Of a DNA stretch of 48,829 nt, positions 17,450-24,977 are shown piece by piece; position 1 is the stretch's first letter; every line of letters starts with the position of its first letter. The notes below the pieces were generated by a model that was not told the DNA's origin, did not search any database, and was given only the letters and a program-made list of their open reading frames with translations. A program made the translations under genes and the position numbers. This stretch comes from Streptomyces albidus (ex Kaewkla and Franco 2022) (GTDB lineage Bacteria; Actinomycetota; Actinomycetes; Streptomycetales; Streptomycetaceae): assembly GCF_013870515.1 (NCBI RefSeq), contig NZ_JACBXA010000018.1:1-48829 (forward strand), read 5' to 3'.

Positions 17450-18007
17450 TCAGTCGGCGGCCGGCACCGAAACCGGCGCTCCGGGGCTCTCGCCCGCGCC
17501 ATCCGCCCCACTTCCCCCACGGGTCTTGCCGCCCTCGCCGTGCACGCCTTCTCCGGCGCTCGTACGGGCTCCGCGCAGCTCCTCCACGGCGTCCTCGAAG
17601 TCCTCGATGGACTCGAAGGCGCGGTAGACGGAGGCGAAGCGCAGGTAAGCCACAAGATCAAGGTCCTGGAGCGGGCCGAGTATCGCGAGGCCGACGTCGT
17701 GCGCCGACAGCTCGGCACTCCCGGTGGCCCGCACCGCCTCCTCGACCCGCTGGCCGAGCTGGGCGAGGGCGTCCTCGGTGACGGGGCGGCCCTGGCACGC
17801 CTTGCGGACGCCCGCGATCACCTTGTCCCGGCTGAAGGGCTCGGTGACGCCACTGCGCTTGATCACCATGAGGGACGCGCTCTCGACCGTCGTGAAGCGG
17901 CGGGAGCAGTCAGGGCACTGGCGGCGCCTCCTGATCGCGGTGCCGTCGTCGGCCGTACGGCTGTCGACCACGCGACTGTCGGGGTGCCGGCAGAAGGGAC
18001 AGTGCAT
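17450..18007 (-). CDS. nrdR: NrdR, ATP/dATP-sensing repressor of ribonucleotide reductase genes
   Basis: A 185-residue protein. The zinc ribbon is MHCPFC then CPDC (Cys3, 6, 31, 34), followed by an ATP-cone ([20 protein letters not shown], then [27 protein letters not shown]). NrdR senses ATP versus dATP and represses RNR operons through paired palindromes. It carries a Gly/Glu-rich tail of about 30 residues beyond the usual family length. ATG 18007 follows GGAGGGTGGGGGAA; the 106-codon upstream extension of the open frame runs through the promoter and is rejected. It heads the nrdR-nrdJ pair. Confidence 0.95.
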   Translation of the reverse strand: MHCPFCRHPDSRVVDSRTADDGTAIRRRRQCPDCSRRFTTVESASLMVIKRSGVTEPFSRDKVIAGVRKACQGRPVTEDALAQLGQRVEEAVRATGSAELSAHDVGLAILGPLQDLDLVAYLRFASVYRAFESIEDFEDAVEELRGARTSAGEGVHGEGGKTRGGSGADGAGESPGAPVSVPAAD

Positions 18008-18136
18008 TTCCCCCACCCTCCTCGAGCCTGCGGAAGCCCGCGTCGTGCATGACTGATACGCCCTCGGCGGACCCCTGGAGGAGTCCGTGAAGTTGCCACA
18101 AGCATAATCGACGAAGTCGCTACCGGACCCCCGGGG

Positions 18137-18152
18137 ACCACAACTTGTGGTG
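18137..18152. promoter_or_regulatory. NrdR box 1
   Basis: ACCACAACTTGTGGTG. The first 15 bases are a perfect palindrome around a central C. It starts exactly 31 bp before a second similar 16-mer, the three-helical-turn spacing typical of paired NrdR boxes. It lies 130 bp upstream of the nrdR start. Confidence 0.8.
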
Positions 18153-18167
18153 GCGCACGCCAATCTA

Positions 18168-18183
18168 ACCACTAGATCTGGTG
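18168..18183. promoter_or_regulatory. NrdR box 2
   Basis: ACCACTAGATCTGGTG, sharing ACCAC at the left and TGGTG at the right with box 1, 31 bp start to start. Together the two fit the tandem NrdR operator upstream of nrdR-nrdJ. Confidence 0.8.
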
Positions 18184-18371
18184 TCGGTGCGTCAGATGCC
18201 ACGACGCGTGTCGCATCCGTGCGGCAGGCCACGAGCCTACGTGAGGAGAGGTCCGGCAGAGGCCACGGGGGGCACGGTTGAGACACTCGGCGAGCCGGTG
18301 CGGAACCTGGGAAACGGGCAGACATCTACACCGTCGACTCTGATCGAGCCAGAGGAACCAGGAATTTTCAC

Positions 18372-18387
18372 TCGAACGTGTGTTTGG
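18372..18387. promoter_or_regulatory. LexA (SOS) box upstream of lexA
   Basis: TCGAACGTGTGTTTGG fits the Gram-positive/actinobacterial LexA box (CGAAC, four bases, GTTCG) with one mismatch in the right half. It lies 63 nt upstream of the lexA start and just upstream of a TACCGT -10 candidate (18408-18413), consistent with autorepression. Confidence 0.75.
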
Positions 18388-18449
18388 CGCAACCTTTCGA
18401 AACCAACTACCGTTGTCCTACTAGGGAGAACCGCTCGAGAGGGGCCGAC

Positions 18450-19244
18450 GTGACCACCACCGCAGACAGTGCCACCATCACCTCCCAGAACCGTTCCGCG
18501 CAGTCACTCGACCACATTCAGCCGCTGAATGAGGCCATGGACGCGGAGGCTCAGGAGGATCAACAAGTCAAGCGCTCGCTGCCGGGTCGACCTCCGGGCA
18601 TCCGGGCGGACAGCTCGGGGCTGACCGACCGGCAACGCCGGGTGATCGAGGTGATCAGGGACTCCGTGCAACGACGTGGTTACCCACCGTCGATGCGCGA
18701 GATCGGCCAGGCCGTCGGCCTCTCCAGCACCTCCTCCGTCGCGCACCAGCTGATGGCTCTGGAGCGCAAGGGCTTCCTGCGCCGCGACCCTCACCGGCCG
18801 CGTGCGTACGAGGTCAGGGGCTCGGACACCTCCAGCGCACAGACCGCCACCGACACCACGGGCAAGCCTTCCGCGTCCTACGTTCCGCTCGTCGGCCGTA
18901 TCGCCGCCGGCGGGCCGATCCTCGCGGAGGAGTCGGTCGAGGACGTGTTCCCGCTGCCGCGCCAACTGGTCGGTGACGGCGACCTGTTCGTGCTGAGGGT
19001 CGTCGGTGACTCGATGATCGAGGCAGCTATCTGCGACGGCGACTGGGTGACCGTACGCCGCCAGCCGGTCGCCGAGAACGGCGACATCGTCGCTGCGATG
19101 CTGGACGGCGAGGCCACCGTCAAGCGCTTCAAGCGCGAGGACGGCCACGTGTGGCTGCTGCCGCACAACGCCGCCTACCAGCCGATCCCGGGTGACGACG
19201 CGACGATTCTCGGCAAGGTCGTAGCGGTGCTGCGCAGGGTGTGA
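18450..19244 (+). CDS. lexA: LexA, SOS response repressor
   Basis: A 264-residue protein from GTG 18450, preceded by GAGAGGGG. A 55-residue N-terminal tail is followed by a winged helix ([35 protein letters not shown]) and an S24 self-cleavage domain. The scissile bond is Ala153-Gly154 in RIAAGGP, with catalytic Ser188 (GDSMIEAAI) and Lys225 (ATVKRF). The spacings 153-188 and 188-225 equal those in E. coli LexA (84-119-156). It represses DNA-damage genes and is cleaved when RecA filaments form. A LexA box lies in its own promoter. The frame opens earlier, at 18378, but that would cover the promoter. Confidence 0.96.
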   Translation: MTTTADSATITSQNRSAQSLDHIQPLNEAMDAEAQEDQQVKRSLPGRPPGIRADSSGLTDRQRRVIEVIRDSVQRRGYPPSMREIGQAVGLSSTSSVAHQLMALERKGFLRRDPHRPRAYEVRGSDTSSAQTATDTTGKPSASYVPLVGRIAAGGPILAEESVEDVFPLPRQLVGDGDLFVLRVVGDSMIEAAICDGDWVTVRRQPVAENGDIVAAMLDGEATVKRFKREDGHVWLLPHNAAYQPIPGDDATILGKVVAVLRRV

Positions 19245-19272
19245 GGCACGCGCACCCGGCCCCTCACGGGTC

Positions 19273-19310
19273 AGAGCCGTCGGTTCCACTGCGCCGGAGC
19301 CGGCGGCTCT
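19273..19310. terminator. inverted repeat after lexA
   Basis: AGAGCCGTCGG (19273-19283) pairs with CCGGCGGCTCT (19300-19310) at 10 of 11 positions, 28 nt after the lexA stop. No T-run. Likely part of a two-hairpin termination zone between convergent genes. Confidence 0.45.
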
Positions 19311-19424
19311 GCAGTTTGTCCGCGGGGCGCCAGACACTCAGGGCCGCGCTGCGGACCTGAGGCGTCTCAACGGTGCCGGCGAGACCCTCTTCCCGCCAGC
19401 CGGACCTCGTCAGGCCGGAGAAGC

Positions 19425-19462
19425 GCTCCAGGCGCCGGACGAGAATGCCCGGCGCCTGGAGC
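19425..19462. terminator. 14-bp perfect hairpin between convergent genes
   Basis: GCTCCAGGCGCCGG (19425-19438) and CCGGCGCCTGGAGC (19449-19462) are perfect complements with a 10-nt loop. It lies between the lexA stop and the stop of the convergent AhpD-like gene, so it probably works in both directions. Confidence 0.7.
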
Positions 19463-19510
19463 ATGTGCTGCTACGCGACGGAACCCACGGCCCCGTCCAC
19501 GCACTCTTCG

Positions 19511-19984
19511 TCATCCGAACTGGCCGGGCTGGTAGTCGCCGGCGGGCTGCTTGATGATGACGTTCATCCGGTTGAAGGCGTTGATGAGAGCGATCAGGGA
19601 GACCAGGGCGCCGAGTTGGTCCTCGTCGTAGTGCTTGGCGGCATCCTCCCAGGCCTGGTCCGTGACGCCACCGGCCCCGTCCGCGATGCGGGTGCCCTGC
19701 TCGGTCAACTCCAGCGCGGCGCGCTCCTCCTCGGAGAAGACCGTGGCCTCCCGCCACGCTGCGACCAGGTTGAGGCGCAGCGACGACTCACCGGCGGCGA
19801 TGGCGTCCTTGCTGTGCATGTCGGTGCAGAAGCCACACCCGTTGATCTGACTCGCGCGGAGCGTGACCAGATGCTGCGTCGCGATCGGAAGCGTCGAGTC
19901 CGAGACGACCTTGTTCGCCGCGATGATGTGCTTCAGGAGCTTGCCTGTGGTCGGGCTGTCGAAGACGTTCAAACGGGCATCCAT
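19511..19984 (-). CDS. carboxymuconolactone decarboxylase / AhpD-like protein
   Basis: A 157-residue all-helical protein with the AhpD-type redox pair CGFCTDMH near residue 55, preceded by HLVTLRASQIN, a strong family signature. AhpD-like proteins act as peroxidase partners or thiol reductases in oxidative defence; real decarboxylases of the family lack the CxxC pair. ATG 19984 follows AGGGGAGA; the frame is open 80 codons further upstream but loses family character. It lies downstream of dinG on the same strand after 193 bp. Confidence 0.88.
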   Translation of the reverse strand: MDARLNVFDSPTTGKLLKHIIAANKVVSDSTLPIATQHLVTLRASQINGCGFCTDMHSKDAIAAGESSLRLNLVAAWREATVFSEEERAALELTEQGTRIADGAGGVTDQAWEDAAKHYDEDQLGALVSLIALINAFNRMNVIIKQPAGDYQPGQFG

Positions 19985-20177
19985 GCGGGTCTCCCCTGCC
20001 GTTGTCGGTGGCTTACACACCTGAGACGGGACGGCTCGGCAGGATGTGACACGAAGGAATGTGCCGTGCGTCTCGCCCTGCCGCGCCACGGAGGGCCACC
20101 TGCGACGACACTCATGTGGGCTGCAGAGACGGCGCTCCAGAGGTCGTAGGGAGACCGGTGCCCGCGGCCGAAGCGGG

Positions 20178-22190
20178 CTAGCGGGCCGCGTCGGCCTTCT
20201 TGGCCACCTCGTCGATGGCGGCAAGGGAGCGTCGCACCTGGTTGCGGTCTGTCGTGTACCAGAAGTCCGGCATCGACGCCCGGAGGAAGCCGCCGTAGCG
20301 GGCCCGCTCCAGACGCGGGTCCAGGACGGCGACCACGCCCTTGTCGCCCGCCGCCCGGACGAGCCGCCCCGATCCCTGAGCCATCAGCAGTGCCGCGTGT
20401 GTGGCCGCCACCGCCATGAAGCCGTTCCCCCCGTGCTCCTCCACGGCCTTCTGCCTGGCGCTCATCAGCGGGTCGTCCGGACGAGGGAAGGGAATGCGGT
20501 CCATGACCACCAACTGGCAGTTGGTTCCCGGCACATCGACGCCCTGCCAGAGCGAGAGGGTGCCGAAAAGGCAGGTCGACGCATCCTCGGCGAAGCGGCG
20601 GATCAGCTCGCCGAGCGTCTCCTCCCCCTGCAGCAGGATGGGGACGTCGAGCCGCCCGCGCAGGTCTTCGGCTGCGGACTGGGCTGCGCGCATGGAGGAG
20701 AACAGGCCGAGCGTGCGGCCGCCTGCGGCACCCACGAGCTCGGCGAGTTCGTCGAGCATGTCCTGGCGGGAGCCCTCACGACCGGGCGGCGCCAAGTGCC
20801 CCGCCACGTACAGGATTCCCTGCTTGCGGTAGTCGAAGGGCGAGCCGGCGTCCAGGCCGCGCCACTGCGGGGTCTCCTCCGCTGCGACCTCGCCCTTGCC
20901 GCCGGGCGAGTCGTCTTCCAGGACGCGCTCGGGGGCGAGGCCGAGTGAGGCGCCGACCCCGTTGAAGTCGCCGCCGAGCTTGAGCGTGGCGGATGTGAGA
21001 ACCACCGAGCGGTCGGCGAAGAGCTTCTCACGCAACAGCCCGGAGACCGACAATGGCGCGACCCTCAGCGAGGCTCCGTACCGGTCGTGCCGCTCGTACC
21101 AGATCACGTCGAACTCGGAGCCCTCGACGACCCGTTCGGCGACCTCGTGCACGTTCTCCATGGAGGCCAGGGCCTGTTTGCGCACCGCGTCCTCGTCCTG
21201 GACGGACCTGTCGCGGGTGTTCCCGATGGCAGTGATGCATGCACGGGCCGCATCGCGGAGAGCCATCAGAACGTGTCCCAGGTCTTCCGGGACCACTTCC
21301 AGGCGGCCGGGAAGGGCCAGCTCCATCAGCCGCTCGAAGCTCTCCGCCGCGGTCTGCAGCCTGTCGGCCGTCTTCTCGTCGGCGAGCCGGGCGGCGCGGC
21401 GCACCGCCCGGTTGACGCCGCCCGGAGCCAGCTCGCCCGTGGCCACGCCTGTGACCCTCGAGACCAACTCGTGGGCCTCGTCGACGATCAGCACATCGTG
21501 GGGCGGAAGCACGGCGGCACCCTCGATCGCGTCGATCGCGAGCAGGGCGTGGTTGGTGACGATGACCTCCGCGAGCTTGGCGCGCTCGCGGGCGGCCTCG
21601 GCGAAGCACTCCGCTCCGTATGCGCACTTGGAGGCGCCGAGGCATTCGCGGGCGGAGACCGAGACCTGGGACCAGGCCCGGTCGGAGACGCCGGGCCGCA
21701 GGTCGTCCCGGTCGCCGGTCTCGGTGTCGTCCGACCAGTCGCGCAGGCGGAGGAGGTCCTTGCCGAGCCGAGAGGTGGGGGCGGCGGCCTCGAACGGGTC
21801 GAAGAGCCCGTCCTCCTCTTCCTGCGGCACTCCTTCGTGCAGGCGGTGCAGACACAGGTAGTTGGACCGGCCCTTGAGCATGGCGAACTCGGCGCGGCGG
21901 CGCAGCAGCGGGTGCAGCGCCTCGACGGTGCGGGGCAGGTCCCGCTCGACGAGCTGCCTCTGGAGGGCGAGCGTCGCCGTCGCGACGACGACGTGCTCGC
22001 CGTGAGCCAGGGCGGGAACCAGATATCCGAGGGACTTCCCCGTGCCGGTGCCCGCCTGGACAAGCAGATGCGTGCCGCCGTCGACGGCTTCCGCCACGGC
22101 CTCGGCCATGGCGACCTGACCAGGACGTTCCGTGCCGCCGACGGCGGTCACAGCGGCATTGAGGAGATCGGTGAGGGCGGGCTTGCTCAT
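20178..22190 (-). CDS. dinG: DinG-type ATP-dependent DNA helicase
   Basis: A 670-residue protein of the XPD/DinG group. Walker A is QAGTGTGKSLGYLVPALAHG (residues about 44-56), DEAH is in LIVDEAHELVSRV, and four Cys between the Walker motifs (YLCLHRL, then CLGASKCAYGAEC) fit the Fe-S cluster. Motifs V/VI are LWQGVDVPG and AQGSGRLVRAAGDKG. DinG unwinds DNA 5'-3' and resolves R-loops and G-quadruplexes. ATG 22190 gives the family-like N-terminus; a GTG two codons earlier is possible. It starts only 40 bp after the second siderophore synthetase gene, with a possible own -10 (TAGGGT, 9 nt before the ATG). No LexA box was found nearby. Confidence 0.93.
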   Translation of the reverse strand: MSKPALTDLLNAAVTAVGGTERPGQVAMAEAVAEAVDGGTHLLVQAGTGTGKSLGYLVPALAHGEHVVVATATLALQRQLVERDLPRTVEALHPLLRRRAEFAMLKGRSNYLCLHRLHEGVPQEEEDGLFDPFEAAAPTSRLGKDLLRLRDWSDDTETGDRDDLRPGVSDRAWSQVSVSARECLGASKCAYGAECFAEAARERAKLAEVIVTNHALLAIDAIEGAAVLPPHDVLIVDEAHELVSRVTGVATGELAPGGVNRAVRRAARLADEKTADRLQTAAESFERLMELALPGRLEVVPEDLGHVLMALRDAARACITAIGNTRDRSVQDEDAVRKQALASMENVHEVAERVVEGSEFDVIWYERHDRYGASLRVAPLSVSGLLREKLFADRSVVLTSATLKLGGDFNGVGASLGLAPERVLEDDSPGGKGEVAAEETPQWRGLDAGSPFDYRKQGILYVAGHLAPPGREGSRQDMLDELAELVGAAGGRTLGLFSSMRAAQSAAEDLRGRLDVPILLQGEETLGELIRRFAEDASTCLFGTLSLWQGVDVPGTNCQLVVMDRIPFPRPDDPLMSARQKAVEEHGGNGFMAVAATHAALLMAQGSGRLVRAAGDKGVVAVLDPRLERARYGGFLRASMPDFWYTTDRNQVRRSLAAIDEVAKKADAAR

Positions 22191-22230
22191 AGACACCGCA
22201 CCCTACGCGGCCCCTCTGACAACACGTCGG

Positions 22231-24081
22231 TCACACCGGGTGAAGGGGGTTGGCGACGGTCCCGTGCACGGCGGCGTGCGGGCGTTCGGAACGGTCGCGG
22301 TAGCCGTCCATGTGCAGACGGTTGCGGTTGAGGCAGAGGCGGTCGATGCGCGGGGCGAGCAGGTCGAAGGTCCGGAAGCGGTCCTTCAGTTCGGGGAAGC
22401 GCCCGTGGTAGCGCTCGATCTCCGCCCGTACGAGTGACCAGAACTCCGCTTCCGGCACGTGTAGTTGCTCCTCGCACAGGGGTGCCAGGTAGCGGAAGAC
22501 GCCGATGAAGAGACCGGAGTGGATGAACTGGGTGAGGAAGTCCGGACGCTCCCGCAGCAGCACCTCACTCACCTCCTGGGGCATGTCTGCCAGCTCGGGC
22601 ACGGGCTCGGAGGTGACGTTGACGTCGTCGACGAAGTCCTTGATCGCCAGTCGTACGGGCACGTCGTGCTCGTCGAAGACGACGATCGCGTTCTCGCCGT
22701 GCGGGGAGAAGACCGTTCCGTAGCGGTAGAGGAAGTGCAGCAGGGGAGGGAGCAGAGCGGCGAAGAGGTGGCGCAGCCACACGCGCGGCTTCAGCCCCGA
22801 CCGCTTGACCAGCTCCGCCGTGAGCGACTTCTCCCGTGCGTCGGTGTGGATGAGGGACGCCAGGGTGCGCGCTCGTTCCCCGGAGTCCAGCTGTCCGGCC
22901 AGGGGCTCCCGCCAGATGCAGCCGAGCAGTTCGCGGTACTGGTACGGCACTTGGGGCATCCGGTCGTACAGGGGGTGCGTGACGGTGACGGACGCGACCT
23001 CGCCGAGGAGGATCACGCGGCAGTCGTCACGAAGGTAGGAATCGCCCTCGCGCAGCCCGTGGATCCACTGCGTGACGGCGGGAGCGGCGAGTGTCCGTTC
23101 GGTCGGCAGCCCCCGCCACACGAGGGTGTTGAGCACGGACAGCGGGAGTTTGACGGTGTGCCGCTCGGGACGGCTGGTGTTGAGGAAGGTACGGATCGAC
23201 TGCTGCGGGAGCCGCAGATCACCGTCCGAGCCCAGCGGAACGATGTCGCCTGCGGCGATCGAGGCCGCGAAGAGCGGAACGATCGTCTCGTCCCACTGCC
23301 AGGGGTGGACGGGGAGGAAGAGGTAGTCCTCGGAGGGCAGCCCGCGCGAGCGAAGGGTGTGCCGGAAGTCGCGCAGGGTGTCCGGGCTGAGCTCGCGCGC
23401 GTAGAGCCGGTGCGGTTCGGTGAGTGTCCGCACGCCGCGGTAGGCGGCGAGGCCGGCTCGTACCGCGATCCACGGCAGACAGCGTGCGCGGCGCGCCTCG
23501 GGAGCCCAACGGGTCGCGTCGGAGGCGGAGAAGCCCAGCCGTCCCTTGTTCGCGACGAGCCAGGGGTGGCCCTTCTGGTGGCCCTCGAGCTCCGCGTAGT
23601 CGAGTTCGGCAAGCCGCTCGGCGGTCACCTCGCGGGTGGCCAGCTGCACGTCGGCTGTGAGGGTCGCGCTCAGTTCGCGGATGAGGTGGCCGGTGGTGTC
23701 TCCGGTGAGGCCGAGCAGCGTCTCGTGGCTGTGGGCGAGGAAGACGAACGGGTCCATGCCGGCGGGTGTGAGGGAGGCCGGATCGATGTTCCAGTGCCCG
23801 TACGCGCCGCAGCGTGCCCGGAAGCGGAGGGTGAGGTCGTCGCCGACGTGCAGACGGTACGGGCGCATCGTGCCCCGCGAGATGCGGTCGCCCGCCTCCG
23901 GGCCGGAAGCGGAGTCGGGCTCGGGACGGATGATCTCCTCGTACGCGAACTCGCTGATCATCTTCACCAGCAGCCTGAGCGACGCCCGTCGCCAGCTGTC
24001 CCGGTCGAGGCCGGGCGGAAGGTGGAGCGGAGCGGCTTCGCAGGAATCGTCCTGGCCGTCGTCAGCGGTCGGCAGGTGCAC
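22231..24081 (-). CDS. IucA/IucC-family NIS siderophore synthetase (second in operon)
   Basis: A 616-residue NRPS-independent siderophore synthetase, which adenylates a carboxylate (citrate, succinyl or similar) and condenses it with an amine or hydroxylamine. Motifs are GHQKGHPWLVANKGRLGFSA near 165-185, FLPVHPWQWDE, KLPLSVLN and FSPHGENAIVVFD. The layout is close to DesD/IucC-type (type C) enzymes, but substrate class cannot be assigned from sequence alone. It starts with GTG 24081 after AAAGGAG and follows the acetyltransferase gene by 94 bp. dinG follows at 40 bp. Confidence 0.9.
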   Translation of the reverse strand: MHLPTADDGQDDSCEAAPLHLPPGLDRDSWRRASLRLLVKMISEFAYEEIIRPEPDSASGPEAGDRISRGTMRPYRLHVGDDLTLRFRARCGAYGHWNIDPASLTPAGMDPFVFLAHSHETLLGLTGDTTGHLIRELSATLTADVQLATREVTAERLAELDYAELEGHQKGHPWLVANKGRLGFSASDATRWAPEARRARCLPWIAVRAGLAAYRGVRTLTEPHRLYARELSPDTLRDFRHTLRSRGLPSEDYLFLPVHPWQWDETIVPLFAASIAAGDIVPLGSDGDLRLPQQSIRTFLNTSRPERHTVKLPLSVLNTLVWRGLPTERTLAAPAVTQWIHGLREGDSYLRDDCRVILLGEVASVTVTHPLYDRMPQVPYQYRELLGCIWREPLAGQLDSGERARTLASLIHTDAREKSLTAELVKRSGLKPRVWLRHLFAALLPPLLHFLYRYGTVFSPHGENAIVVFDEHDVPVRLAIKDFVDDVNVTSEPVPELADMPQEVSEVLLRERPDFLTQFIHSGLFIGVFRYLAPLCEEQLHVPEAEFWSLVRAEIERYHGRFPELKDRFRTFDLLAPRIDRLCLNRNRLHMDGYRDRSERPHAAVHGTVANPLHPV

Positions 24082-24175
24082 TGTTGATCTCCTTTGCTCG
24101 GGGACGAGGCAGGGGAGGGTCGGCCGTCGAGCCGGTGCGTCGTGGGAGACGCACCGGGCCTGGCCGTGACAGAAC

Positions 24176-24913
24176 TCAGAGCAGATCCCGCAACTCCCGG
24201 TCGCGGATCATCAGAGCCGCCCGTTTGCCGGGCAGGTCGACTTCTGCGGACAGGCGGAAGCCGGCGCTGAGGAACGCCGAAACCGAGGCGACGTTCCGGA
24301 TGTCCGGTTCGGCCAGCACCCGGCCGCAGTCGGGGCGTTGATCGAGGACGAGGTCGGCGACGGCGCGCAGGAGGGCGGTACCGAGACCGCGCCCGCGGTC
24401 GGGCACGCCGCCGATCAGCAGGTGCAGTCCGGTGTCGTGCGGCCGGGCCCGGCAGTGGCGCGCGATGGGGTCGAGGTCGGCGCGGTAGATCTCCCAGTAG
24501 CTCATCGGCACCCCGTCGAGGACGCCGAGGCAGGGCACGCTGCGGCCGTCGCCGTCCAGTTGTGCGCGCAGGTGAGCGGCGGTGACCTGCTCCGGTCCGG
24601 CAAGCCCCCAGAAGGCGGCGACCGCGGGGTCGTTCATCCACGCTGTGATCAGGCGCAGATCGCGCTCCAGCCGGACCGGCACGAGCCGCATCGTGCCCGC
24701 AGGCGTACGGCAGGGCGGCCAGTCGTGGACCGAGTCGAGCAGACCGGGCTCCACCGGCCGCCTCGGCTCGGCCGAGTAGCGGGCCCTGCCTGGCCGGCCG
24801 GCGTCGGCGTTCTCGTGCTCGGCGAGCAAGGCGGCCAGTTCGTCGGCCAGTTGAAGGTCGAGTGTGTCGTCGCTGCTGGACGCGCCGGGAGCGGGGTGTC
24901 TCGGCTCGTGCAC
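24176..24913 (-). CDS. siderophore-type N-acyltransferase (GNAT, IucB/MbtK-like)
   Basis: A 245-residue protein. After a 75-residue N-terminal stretch comes a GNAT fold with MRLVPVRLERDLRLITAWMN, SYWEIYRADLDPIARHCRAR (the WExYR-type block of siderophore acyltransferases) and the acyl-CoA loop GGVPDRGRGLGTALLRAVAD. Such enzymes acylate a hydroxylated lysine, ornithine or diamine to give the hydroxamate ligand. GTG 24913 follows GAGGAGG at 7 nt. It sits between two NIS synthetase genes and is almost surely in one operon with them. Confidence 0.87.
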   Translation of the reverse strand: MHEPRHPAPGASSSDDTLDLQLADELAALLAEHENADAGRPGRARYSAEPRRPVEPGLLDSVHDWPPCRTPAGTMRLVPVRLERDLRLITAWMNDPAVAAFWGLAGPEQVTAAHLRAQLDGDGRSVPCLGVLDGVPMSYWEIYRADLDPIARHCRARPHDTGLHLLIGGVPDRGRGLGTALLRAVADLVLDQRPDCGRVLAEPDIRNVASVSAFLSAGFRLSAEVDLPGKRAALMIRDRELRDLL

Positions 24914-24977
24914 GGCGGCGCCTCCTCTTCTCTCGGTGCTCGGTCGCGTGGGACGGGGGTGCCGGACTCCCGGCAGC

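Larger units (their letters stand above)
18008..18449. other. 442-bp divergent regulatory interval between nrdR and lexA
   Basis: No gene. From left to right it holds the nrdR leader, two tandem NrdR-type palindromes (18137-18183), about 190 bp with nothing recognised, a LexA box (18372-18387), and a lexA -10 candidate with the lexA ribosome binding site at the right end. Confidence 0.8.

Noticed and set aside
22191-22230. LexA box in front of dinG
   Set aside because: Searched by eye for GAAC, four bases, GTTC in the gap and nearby; none found. DinG regulation by LexA is not supported here.
22465-24087. 540-codon open frame on +
   Set aside because: It is antisense to a well-supported siderophore synthetase gene and has no recognisable domain.
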